Source: BRH-c54 sp032251145 (GTDB lineage Bacteria > Bacteroidota > Bacteroidia > Flavobacteriales_E > Vicingaceae). Taken from it: a DNA stretch of 45,561 nt. Made by a program: the position numbers and the translations under genes. The stretch lies in assembly GCA_032251145.1 (NCBI GenBank), contig JAVVER010000012.1, positions 1 to 45,561 of the forward strand, in the 5' to 3' direction. The notes beneath the pieces were generated by a model, which ran no database searches, had not been told where the DNA came from, and worked only from the letters and a program-made list of their open reading frames with translations. This document shows positions 23,895 to 31,564 of this stretch, in pieces (position 1 is the first letter of the stretch; each line of letters begins with the position of its first letter).

Positions 23895-26435
23895 GTGCTA
23901 GCAACCAAGTTTCATACCAACAAAAAATTGACAGCTTTATTGTTATTACTAACGATAGCTCTTTTTAGCACAAGCTCTTTTTTGGTTGCTCAGGAAACAA
24001 CAACGGATTCTACTTTGCATTTAGTACCCGACAGCTCTATTTCTAAAGATGCTGTTTCTTCAAAACTTCATTACAAATCCACCGATTCCATTAGGTTTGA
24101 TATGAAAAACAAGATGGTTTACCTTTTTGGAAATGTTGAAGTTTATTATGATGATATTGAATTAAAAGCCGAAGAAGTGGAGATAAATTTAGACTCCAAT
24201 ATTGTTATTGCCAGAGGAAAACAAGATTCTTTAGGAAAATTTTATGGAGAACCAGTAATGAAAGAAGCTGGAAAAGTATTTAATGCTCATGAAATAAAAT
24301 ACAATATTAAATCCAAAAAAGGTATTATAACCGAAGTAATGACACATGAGGGAGAAAGCTATATACATGGGAAAAAAGTGTATAAAACTCCCGATAATGT
24401 AATGTACATTAAAAATGGTAAATACACCACTTGCAATGCAGCACATCCGCATTATTATTTTAGTGCCTCTAAATTAAAGATTATTCCTAAAGATAAAATT
24501 GTAACTGGCCCTGCCAATTTGGTTATTGAAGATGTTCCCACACCAATTGGTATTCCTTTTGGGTTTTTCCCAAATACCGATAAACAACAATCGGGTATTT
24601 TAATTCCTACTCCTGGAGAAAGCGGTCAGTACGGTTTTTTCTTGCTTAATGGTGGTTATTATTGGGGAATAAATGATAAGGTAAACATGCAAATTACAGG
24701 CGATATTTATTCCAAAGGCAGTTGGGCTGGAAATTTTATCTCTAATTACAAAAACAGGTATCGTTACAGTGGTAATTTAGACGTTCGATTTTCTACCTTT
24801 AAAAATGGTATTGAAGGTTTGTCTAATTTCTCTGAAAGAAAAGATTTCTTTTTTAGATGGAATCATGCTCAAGATCCAAAAGCTCGTCCAACCAGTAATT
24901 TCTCAGCAAATGTAAATATTGGAACCAGCCAAAATTTTACCAACAACTTTAATAGTAGCGGACAAGATTTCTTGAGTGCCTCTTTTAACTCTACTGTTTC
25001 GTATAAAAAATCGTGGGATGGAAAACCTTTCAATTTAGCTTTAAATGGATTTCATAGTCAGAATGTACAAACCAAATCGGTAACCGTACGTTTACCGGAA
25101 GTAGCGTTTAATGTTAGCCGACTTCAACCACTAAAAACCAATAAACCAGGGAAAAGAAATGACTTTTTAGATAACTTCGGACTTAGCTACTCCATGAACA
25201 TGAAAAACGAAGTTACAGCAGGCGATTCTCTTTTTACTTTTAACAATATGGATGCACTAAGCAAACAATTCCGTACAGGTATGAGACATAATATTCCTAT
25301 TAGTACTTCAATGAAACTATTTAAGTATTTTACTTTAAACCCAGCTGCCAATTTTAGCGAAACATGGTACATAGAATCGTTAGAAAAAAAATGGGACAAC
25401 AACACCAATGAATTAATAACTGATACTGTAAATGGTTTTGTTAGAACAAATGCTTATGATTTTAATGTAAATGTTACTACAAAATTGTACGGAATGTATC
25501 AATACAAAAGTAAAGTGGTAAAAGCTATTAGACATGTGGCAACTCCATCTGTCGGTTTTTCCTATACTCCTGAAAACACCCAAGGAATTAAATCTTATAG
25601 AGATTCTTTAAACAACGAGTTTGAATATTCCATCTTTCAAGATGGTATTTATGGTAATAATAACCGACAAGAAGCAGGAAATATTAACTTAGGCTTGCTT
25701 AATAATTTTGAGATGAAAGTGAGAAATAGAAAAGATAGTTTGGGTGAAGACAAAAAAATAAAGCTACTAGAAAACCTTGGTTTTAGAAGTAGTTATAATA
25801 TGATTGCTGACTCTTTAAATTGGAGTAACATTAACATTGATGCCCGTACCAATATTTTTAGAGTAATTACTTTAAATTATAATGCTCAGCTAGACCCTTA
25901 TCAGTTGGATAGTGTTGGAAGAAAAATTAATTTATTTGAATATAACAAAAATGGAAAACTTGGTAGATTAATCAGTTCTAATTTAGCAATAGGGTTTTCG
26001 TTGAGAAGCAAAACCAACACCGCCAATAAAGAAGAAAAAACCAGCAGTTACGGAACTGAAGAGGAATTGGCTTACATCAGATCAAATCCACAAGCATACA
26101 TAGATTTTAATGTACCTTGGACAATAAATGTAAACTACAACATCCGTTATTCAAAACCACAATTTGAAGCTACCACCGTGCAAACCCTTAATTTTTCGGG
26201 AGATTTTAGCTTAACGCAAAAATGGAAAGTTGGTTTTACCTCTGGTTATGATTTTGAATCTAAAGAATTAACTTACACTACGGTAGACATCTACAGAGAT
26301 TTACATTGTTGGGAAATGAGTTTTAACTGGATTCCTTTTGGGATAAGACAAAGTTATTTGTTTACCATAAAAATAAAATCTGCCCTTTTACAAGACTTAA
26401 AAATGACTAGAAGAAGCGTGCCTAATATATTTTAA
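23895..26435 (+). CDS. lptD: LptD-like lipopolysaccharide assembly outer-membrane protein
   Basis: An 846-residue protein starting at GTG, the first usable codon giving a signal peptide (LTALLLLLTIALFSTSSFLVAQ). About 55-210 is an OstA/LptA-like beta-jellyroll (FDMKNKMVYLFGNVEVYYDDIELKAEEVEIN), and the remainder a large outer-membrane barrel beginning PTPIGIPFGFFPNTDKQQSGILIPT, a conserved LptD phrase. Such proteins accept LPS from the periplasmic bridge and place it on the cell surface. This is the Bacteroidota branch, which differs from the proteobacterial one. It is divergent from the amidase/MlaD pair; all three concern the envelope. The barrel ends LQDLKMTRRSVPNIF. Confidence 0.92.
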   Translation: MLATKFHTNKKLTALLLLLTIALFSTSSFLVAQETTTDSTLHLVPDSSISKDAVSSKLHYKSTDSIRFDMKNKMVYLFGNVEVYYDDIELKAEEVEINLDSNIVIARGKQDSLGKFYGEPVMKEAGKVFNAHEIKYNIKSKKGIITEVMTHEGESYIHGKKVYKTPDNVMYIKNGKYTTCNAAHPHYYFSASKLKIIPKDKIVTGPANLVIEDVPTPIGIPFGFFPNTDKQQSGILIPTPGESGQYGFFLLNGGYYWGINDKVNMQITGDIYSKGSWAGNFISNYKNRYRYSGNLDVRFSTFKNGIEGLSNFSERKDFFFRWNHAQDPKARPTSNFSANVNIGTSQNFTNNFNSSGQDFLSASFNSTVSYKKSWDGKPFNLALNGFHSQNVQTKSVTVRLPEVAFNVSRLQPLKTNKPGKRNDFLDNFGLSYSMNMKNEVTAGDSLFTFNNMDALSKQFRTGMRHNIPISTSMKLFKYFTLNPAANFSETWYIESLEKKWDNNTNELITDTVNGFVRTNAYDFNVNVTTKLYGMYQYKSKVVKAIRHVATPSVGFSYTPENTQGIKSYRDSLNNEFEYSIFQDGIYGNNNRQEAGNINLGLLNNFEMKVRNRKDSLGEDKKIKLLENLGFRSSYNMIADSLNWSNINIDARTNIFRVITLNYNAQLDPYQLDSVGRKINLFEYNKNGKLGRLISSNLAIGFSLRSKTNTANKEEKTSSYGTEEELAYIRSNPQAYIDFNVPWTINVNYNIRYSKPQFEATTVQTLNFSGDFSLTQKWKVGFTSGYDFESKELTYTTVDIYRDLHCWEMSFNWIPFGIRQSYLFTIKIKSALLQDLKMTRRSVPNIF

Positions 26436-26482
26436 TTCACTATTCTTAAATTAATTTTGTTCATAAACATTTCATCATAAAA

Positions 26483-26513
26483 TTTTGCACTTTAAAATTT
26501 TGTTATACATTTG
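26483..26513 (+). promoter_or_regulatory. Promoter of the B12 operon (TTTTG-N18-TACATTTG)
   Basis: TTTTG at 26483-26487 and TACATTTG at 26506-26513, 18 bases apart, fit the Bacteroidota -33/-7 consensus. The predicted transcription start, near 26520, falls just before the first paired bases of the riboswitch. Confidence 0.72.
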
Positions 26514-26521
26514 CTGCGTTA

Positions 26522-26695
26522 TTGGTTTTCAGAATTAAAGTCTGGAATTAATAGGGAATCAGGTGGAAAACCTGAACTGTACCCGCAACTGTAAACGCTA
26601 TAAGTTTTTACATTTTGCCACTGATTAACCATCGGGAAGGCGTAAAAATAAGGCGTAAGTCAGGAGACCTGCCACTAACAGAAGTGTTTCACTTC
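26522..26695 (+). ncRNA. Cobalamin (B12) riboswitch
   Basis: The leader has the conserved cobalamin aptamer order: TAGGGAATCAGGTGGAAAACC near 26552, then GTACCCGCAACTGTAAACGC near 26579, GCCACTGATTAACCATCGGG near 26618 followed by AAGG, and the B12 box AAGTCAGGAGACCTGCC at 26657-26673. A small hairpin GAAGTG-TTT-CACTTC follows at 26681-26695. The aptamer binds adenosyl- or other cobalamins and represses downstream uptake genes. The aptamer begins directly after a strong promoter and controls the five-gene operon starting at 26847. The stretch from 26436 to 26846 has no credible gene. Confidence 0.95.
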
Positions 26696-26712
26696 AACAT
26701 GCTTTCGGGAAT

Positions 26713-26762
26713 AAAGGCGAAGAATATTTCTAACAAAAATTTCTCTTCACTTTATTTTTTTT
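26713..26762 (+). terminator. Possible riboswitch-controlled terminator
   Basis: AAAGGCGAAGA (26713-26723) can pair with TCTTCACTTT (26744-26753) as 5 plus 4 base pairs around a small internal loop; an eight-T run follows at 26755-26762. The position, between aptamer and first gene, fits an expression platform acting by termination. The stem is imperfect and the loop is 20 bases, so confidence is low; translational control is the alternative. Confidence 0.35.
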
Positions 26763-26846
26763 CAAAACAAGTTAACCAACTACTGCATTTATGTATTTGA
26801 TTGGCTTGAGTTAATTTATTTATTAACCTCATTAAAACAAAAAAAG

Positions 26847-27869
26847 ATGATGAGAAAAAAAATGAAATTGGCAAGCTCAGCTTTCCTCGGATTGATGTTA
26901 TCCGCAACTTACATCAACGCTCAAACCGTTTCAGATTTCGAAAGTCTAAGCTTACCCAATAACAGTTATTGGAATGGCTCCGACTACAGCGGAATACACA
27001 TCAACGGTGCTTTCTACAGTGCGTTTAATAGCGGAACTGCTGTTTTTCCAAACGTGTATGACACCGCATGGGGAGCTCCCGGATTTTGGTCGGAAGGTTT
27101 TGCCTACTCTAATGTAACCGATAGTTCTACCTCTGGTTTTGGTAATTTATATGCTTCAAAAGCAGGAAGTGGCTACAACAACTCTAATAACTATGTTGTT
27201 GCTCAAAATAATGCTGTTATTCATGTTTCTGGATTTGCTCCAAACGTTCCTGTTTCAGGTGTTTTTGTTACCAATGGTACTTACGCTGCCAACAGTATGA
27301 GAGATGGAGATGCTTTTGCGAAAAAATTTGGAGGTGCAACAGGCAATGATCTCGATTGGTTTTTATTGACGATAAAAGGGTATGCCAATGGTAATATAAC
27401 TACCGATAGCGTTAATTTTTACTTGGCAGATTATCGTTTTGTTGACAACAACCAAGATTATATTGTTAAACAATGGGAATGGGTTAATTTAACTTCTTTA
27501 GGCAATGTGGATAGTTTAATTTTTACATTAAGTTCATCAGATACTGGACAATGGGGAATGAATACTCCTGCTTTTTTCTGCATGGATAATTTTAATGACC
27601 AAACAATTAATGTTAATGTTAACGAATTAGCCGAAAACAATACGGTTACATTTTACCCCAATCCTACAACTAGTTTATTAACTGTTGCTAGTGATGTTAA
27701 TCTAAATTCAATAGCATTAGTAGATATTACAGGTAAAACCATTTTGGTTGAAAACAACTTAAATGATAAAAATTATACTATTGATTTAAGTGCGTTTGCC
27801 AACGGAATTTATTTTGTGAAATATACGACTGAAAATCAAACTGCCATTAAAAAAGTAATTAAAAACTAA
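26847..27869 (+). CDS. DUF4465-like surface protein with T9SS sorting domain (candidate cobamide-binding)
   Basis: A 340-residue exported protein, first gene after the B12 riboswitch. Residues 1-26 are a signal peptide (FLGLMLSATYINAQ). About 30-250 follows the DUF4465 pattern: FESLSLPNNSYWNGSDYSG, FWSEGFAYSN, GYNNSNNYVVAQ, then KFGGATGNDLDWFLLTIKGY, SVNFYLADYRF and WGMNTPAFFCMDNF. About 266-340 is a T9SS type A domain (TVTFYPNPTTSLLTV to GIYFVKYTTENQTAIKKVIKN). DUF4465 proteins recur beside btuB and B12 riboswitches in Bacteroidota; I recall from memory, unverified, that the BtuH B12-binding lipoproteins of gut Bacteroides relate to this domain. Here anchoring would be by T9SS rather than by a lipid. 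Binding of B12 is inferred from context. Confidence 0.85.
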   Translation: MMRKKMKLASSAFLGLMLSATYINAQTVSDFESLSLPNNSYWNGSDYSGIHINGAFYSAFNSGTAVFPNVYDTAWGAPGFWSEGFAYSNVTDSSTSGFGNLYASKAGSGYNNSNNYVVAQNNAVIHVSGFAPNVPVSGVFVTNGTYAANSMRDGDAFAKKFGGATGNDLDWFLLTIKGYANGNITTDSVNFYLADYRFVDNNQDYIVKQWEWVNLTSLGNVDSLIFTLSSSDTGQWGMNTPAFFCMDNFNDQTINVNVNELAENNTVTFYPNPTTSLLTVASDVNLNSIALVDITGKTILVENNLNDKNYTIDLSAFANGIYFVKYTTENQTAIKKVIKN

Positions 27870-27876
27870 GCAATTA

Positions 27877-28599
27877 ATGTCAATTCCAAAAGCCATATTT
27901 TGTTGGAGCGGAGGTAAAGACTCAGCTTATTGTTTGCACAAAGTGTTAGAGGAAAAACAGTTTGATTTTAAGTATCTTTTAACAACCATCAATCAGGATG
28001 TGAAAAGAATTTCCATGCACGGAATTCGTGAAGCATTATTGGACAAACAAGTAGAAGCAATAGGAATTCCTGTATTGAAAGTGGGACTTACCACCGCATC
28101 AAACGAAGCTTATGAAACACAAATGGCATTAACCTTACAAAAAGCTAAAGCAGAAGGCATTGAACACGTAATTTTTGGAGATATTTTTCTTGAAGATTTA
28201 CGAATTTACAGAGAAAAAAACTTATCGCAAATAGGAATGAAAGCCGTTTTTCCTTTATGGAAAATGAACACAACTCTTTTAATTAATGATTTTATTTCCA
28301 AAAAATTTAAAACCATTTTATGTTGTGTTAATGATGGATTTTTAAAACAAGAATGGATAGGCAAAGAGATAGATGCTTCTTTTCTCCAACAACTTCCACC
28401 TCATGTAGACCCTTGTGGCGAAAATGGCGAATACCATACTTTTTGTTATGAGGGACCTATTTTTAAAAATGAGATTCCTTTTATTAAAAAAGAAATAGTG
28501 TATAAACCTTTAAACATAAAAACAACGAGTGATTGTTCTTTACCTTCCAATACTCAAACAAATGGCTTTTGGTTTATTGACTTAATTCCAAAAAATTAA
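27877..28599 (+). CDS. Dph6-like PP-loop ATPase (diphthine-ammonia ligase family)
   Basis: A 240-residue cytoplasmic protein with the ATP-pyrophosphatase PP-loop SGGKDSAYCLHK near residue 11. The segments KRISMHGIREALLDKQVEAIGIPV, HVIFGDIFLEDLRIYREK, GMKAVFPLWKMNT and PCGENGEYHTFCYEGPIF are typical of the COG2102 / MJ0570-related family. In eukaryotes and archaea the family amidates diphthine on EF2, a target absent in bacteria, so the bacterial role is different and unknown. It starts seven bases after the DUF4465-like gene and ends four before the next, so it is firmly in the B12 operon. A role in cobamide side-chain amidation or remodelling is speculation. Confidence 0.9.
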   Translation: MSIPKAIFCWSGGKDSAYCLHKVLEEKQFDFKYLLTTINQDVKRISMHGIREALLDKQVEAIGIPVLKVGLTTASNEAYETQMALTLQKAKAEGIEHVIFGDIFLEDLRIYREKNLSQIGMKAVFPLWKMNTTLLINDFISKKFKTILCCVNDGFLKQEWIGKEIDASFLQQLPPHVDPCGENGEYHTFCYEGPIFKNEIPFIKKEIVYKPLNIKTTSDCSLPSNTQTNGFWFIDLIPKN

Positions 28600-28603
28600 A
28601 ACT

Positions 28604-29593
28604 ATGAAATTTTATCTATACATAATACTTATAATCAATCTGTTATTTTTTAATAACAAAACAATTGCTCAAGGACCTTATGCTCCAGCGGTTGGTCAAG
28701 TAGGTACAACTGCTATTCATAAAGATTCATCTATTTTTGTAGCTTGGGCTACCAACGCAACAATAGAAAGAGGTTGGCAAAATATAGCTGATACTTCTTT
28801 GGGAAAAACTACAGCTGGAACAGTAACTGATGTTCTAGGAAAATCAGGCACTGCTGGCACTGTTAGTCTTGGTGATGGTGGAAGTGCTGTTTTAACTTTT
28901 GCAACGCCCATTAAAAATGGCTCAGGAGCAGATTTTGCCATTTTTGAAAACTCTTTTGACGGACAGTTTTTAGAACTCTCTTTTATTGAAGTAAGTTCAG
29001 ATGGCATCAACTTTTTTAGATTTCCTGCTCATTCCTTAACTCAAGATACTGTTCAGCTAGATAATAATGCCAATATGGATGCTACTTATATTCATAACTT
29101 GGCTGGAAAATACCGAGCTCAATATGGAACTCCTTTTGATTTGGATGATGTAGATGGAACTCCTGGCTTAGATGTAAACAACATTACTCATGTTAAAATT
29201 ATTGATGTGGTTGGTAGCATTAATCCCACTTATGGAACTTACGATGATGAAAATAATATCATAAACGACCCTTTCCCTACTCCATTTCCTACAGGTGGTT
29301 TTGATTTAGATGCTGTTGGTATTATCCACCAACAACCAACCAACATTAATGAAAATGAACTACTTGTCAACCAAATTTATCCCAATCCATTTTCAACTAA
29401 TTTAACGTTAGAGCTAAACATTAATACTGATTATAACTATGCTATTGTTGATATGAATGGGAAAACACTTATTGAAGAAACAAGCTCTTCAAACAACAAC
29501 ACCATTAATACAACCAATTTAGAAAAAGGAATTTATTTTTTAAAAATTATTGCGAATAAGCAAGTATCAACACACAAAATAATAAAGTTGTAA
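28604..29593 (+). CDS. Second T9SS-sorted surface protein of the B12 operon, function unknown
   Basis: A 329-residue protein. Residues 1-22 are a signal peptide (FNNKTIAQ). About 30-250 forms a beta-rich domain with ILIT-like aromatic phrases: GKSGTAGTVSLGDGGSAVLTF, ADFAIFENSF, FLELSFIEVSSDGINFFRFPA, LAGKYRAQYGTPFDLDD and GGFDLDAVGII. Related proteins occur as uncharacterised cell-surface proteins, commonly near B12-uptake genes as far as I recall. About 255-329 is a T9SS type A domain (QIYPNPFSTNLTLEL, GIYFLKIIANKQ, HKIIKL). It starts four bases after the PP-loop gene. Its place between that gene and the TonB-dependent receptor points to a surface role in cobamide capture, or a calcium-dependent adhesive role (GTPFDLDDVDGTPGLD is acidic). 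Confidence 0.82.
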   Translation: MKFYLYIILIINLLFFNNKTIAQGPYAPAVGQVGTTAIHKDSSIFVAWATNATIERGWQNIADTSLGKTTAGTVTDVLGKSGTAGTVSLGDGGSAVLTFATPIKNGSGADFAIFENSFDGQFLELSFIEVSSDGINFFRFPAHSLTQDTVQLDNNANMDATYIHNLAGKYRAQYGTPFDLDDVDGTPGLDVNNITHVKIIDVVGSINPTYGTYDDENNIINDPFPTPFPTGGFDLDAVGIIHQQPTNINENELLVNQIYPNPFSTNLTLELNINTDYNYAIVDMNGKTLIEETSSSNNNTINTTNLEKGIYFLKIIANKQVSTHKIIKL

Positions 29594-29674
29594 AAAAGTG
29601 AAAGTGAAAGTGAAAGTGAAAGGGAAATTTTTAATCTCTAATCTCTAATTTCTAATCTCTAATTGTTTTAAATA
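29594..29674. repeat. Short tandem repeats between the surface protein and btuB
   Basis: (GTGAAA)n occurs four times from about 29597, followed by seven-base words of the TAATCTC/TAATTTC type repeated to about 29662. The same two word families occur, in part on the opposite strand, before the MlaD gene (22464-22495) and in other spacers. Confidence 0.65.
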
Positions 29675-31564
29675 ATGAAATTAATAAGCGTCATATTCAC
29701 CTTGTTTTTTGTTCAAACTACCTTTGGACAATTACTGAATGACACTATTAAATTCGAGCCGTTTGTTATTGAAGAATTTGCAGTATCCGCCACTTATAAA
29801 ACAACGAACTTAGATGCTGTTGCCACCAAATCTGTTGAAAATTTAGCCCAACTGTTACAAGAAAATTCTACGGTTTTTATTAAATCCTATGGTTCAGGTT
29901 CTTTAGCCTCCGTATCTTTTAGAGGTACAGGTGCCGGACATACGCGTGTACTTTGGAATGGCGTTTCTTTAAATTCACCGATGAACGGGCAAATAGATTT
30001 TTCTTTATACCCTACTCCATTTTTTGATAAGGTAGAGTTACATTACGGAGCAAGTGGGTTAATTGACGGCAATGGTGCATTAGGAGGTAGTGTAAACCTG
30101 CAAAATTCTTTGCCCAATTTTAATGACTCAGCAAAATCGGTAAAGTTGAACTATAACTATTCCATAGGCAGTTTTAACAAACAAATTCACAGTGGAAAAG
30201 TTGCGTATTTAGGAACTAAAAAATGGTTTTACGAAACAAGAATTTTACACTCCGAAGCAGAGAATGATTTAGTGTATTACAACTTTGCCAAAAAAGAAAA
30301 TCCCGAAGAAAAACTGCAAAACGCAGCATTAAAACAATACGGATTTCAGCAAGCCATTTATAAAAAATTTAAAAATCAAACAGTTGGCGTAAGGTTTTGG
30401 TACTTCAATAGTGATAGAAATTTACCCTCAACCATGTTGGTAGATAAAAATGATGAAACCCAACAAGACGAATCTTTTCGTTTGTTAGTCAATACCACTG
30501 GTTTTAAAAATAAGTTTTCTTATAAAATAAGCGCTGCTCTTATTCATGATAACTTAATTTACACCAATAAACTTATTGATGTCAACTCAAAAAATAACAG
30601 TCTTTTAATGGATAACCATGTTGATGTTAATTACTTTATAAACGATAAAATTACTTTTTTGAATAAAGTTAATGTAAGGCACGAGCAAGCTATAGCAGAT
30701 GGCTACAATAACGAACATAAAAGGTTTAACAATAGTTGGCTAACGGGTTTTTCAGGGAATTTTAAACGCTTAAATTGGACTGTTTTTAATAGAATGACCG
30801 TTGTTGATGATTTCTTTAAACCTATAGCTCCAAGTATTTCATTAGGTTATCAACTTCCTAAATTAGAAAGTGTAACACTAAAAGCTGCTGCGGGAATAAA
30901 CCACAATTACCCCACTTTTAATGATTTGTATTGGACATCTGGTGGAAATCCTAATTTAAAACCTGAAGAAGCGAAAATGAGTGAAGCCGGGTTGAAATAC
31001 CAAAAAGCTTTTGGAAAGACAACCATTACCACAGAGAATACTTTCTTTTTTGCTCATGTTTCTAACTGGATTTTATGGCAGCCAAGTGCAGGAAATATTT
31101 GGAGTCCTACCAATTTAAAGAAAGTAGAAAACAAAGGTTTTGAAAGTACTTTAACCATAAAATACAAGCTCAATAAAGTTGATTTAAGCATCAGAGGGAA
31201 TTATGCTTACACCATTTCAAAAAACATTAATTTACCTAAAAATACCGATGATGCTCTTTACAAACAGTTAATTTATGTTCCTCAACATCAATTCAATTCA
31301 AACATAAAATTAACGTATAAAAATACAGCGTTAAGTTACGGTTATTATTACACCGGATTAAGATATATCAGCACTGATAACAATTGGTATTTACCTGCAA
31401 ATTATATTTCTAACATTTCTCTTTCTCAAGCTATTAAACTAAAAACTACCACCTTTAATTTACGTTTTCAGGTAAACAACCTTTTTAACCAAACTTACCA
31501 ATCTATTGCTTGGAGACCAATGCCATTAAGAAACTACATGCTAACCTTAGCTTTAAATTTATGA
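29675..31564 (+). CDS. btuB: BtuB-like TonB-dependent outer-membrane receptor
   Basis: A 629-residue receptor with signal peptide (SVIFTLFFVQTTFGQ), a plug domain at about 45-145 (NLAQLLQENSTVFIKSYG, SVSFRGTGAGHTRVLWNGVSLNSPMNGQIDFSLYP, GGSVNLQN) and a barrel ending YMLTLALNL. The FRGTGAGHTRVLWNG phrase is typical of cobalamin-type receptors. It transports a substrate too large for porins across the outer membrane using TonB energy. Riboswitch control and the BtuG-like neighbour make cobamide the likely substrate. It is shorter than SusC-type receptors and has no amino-terminal carboxypeptidase-like extension. Its stop overlaps the next start by four bases (ATGA). Confidence 0.9.
   Translation: MKLISVIFTLFFVQTTFGQLLNDTIKFEPFVIEEFAVSATYKTTNLDAVATKSVENLAQLLQENSTVFIKSYGSGSLASVSFRGTGAGHTRVLWNGVSLNSPMNGQIDFSLYPTPFFDKVELHYGASGLIDGNGALGGSVNLQNSLPNFNDSAKSVKLNYNYSIGSFNKQIHSGKVAYLGTKKWFYETRILHSEAENDLVYYNFAKKENPEEKLQNAALKQYGFQQAIYKKFKNQTVGVRFWYFNSDRNLPSTMLVDKNDETQQDESFRLLVNTTGFKNKFSYKISAALIHDNLIYTNKLIDVNSKNNSLLMDNHVDVNYFINDKITFLNKVNVRHEQAIADGYNNEHKRFNNSWLTGFSGNFKRLNWTVFNRMTVVDDFFKPIAPSISLGYQLPKLESVTLKAAAGINHNYPTFNDLYWTSGGNPNLKPEEAKMSEAGLKYQKAFGKTTITTENTFFFAHVSNWILWQPSAGNIWSPTNLKKVENKGFESTLTIKYKLNKVDLSIRGNYAYTISKNINLPKNTDDALYKQLIYVPQHQFNSNIKLTYKNTALSYGYYYTGLRYISTDNNWYLPANYISNISLSQAIKLKTTTFNLRFQVNNLFNQTYQSIAWRPMPLRNYMLTLALNL

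Noticed and set aside
26615..26800. A 61-codon open frame in the B12 leader
   Set aside because: It overlaps the conserved half of the riboswitch including the B12 box, and its product has no protein-like features.
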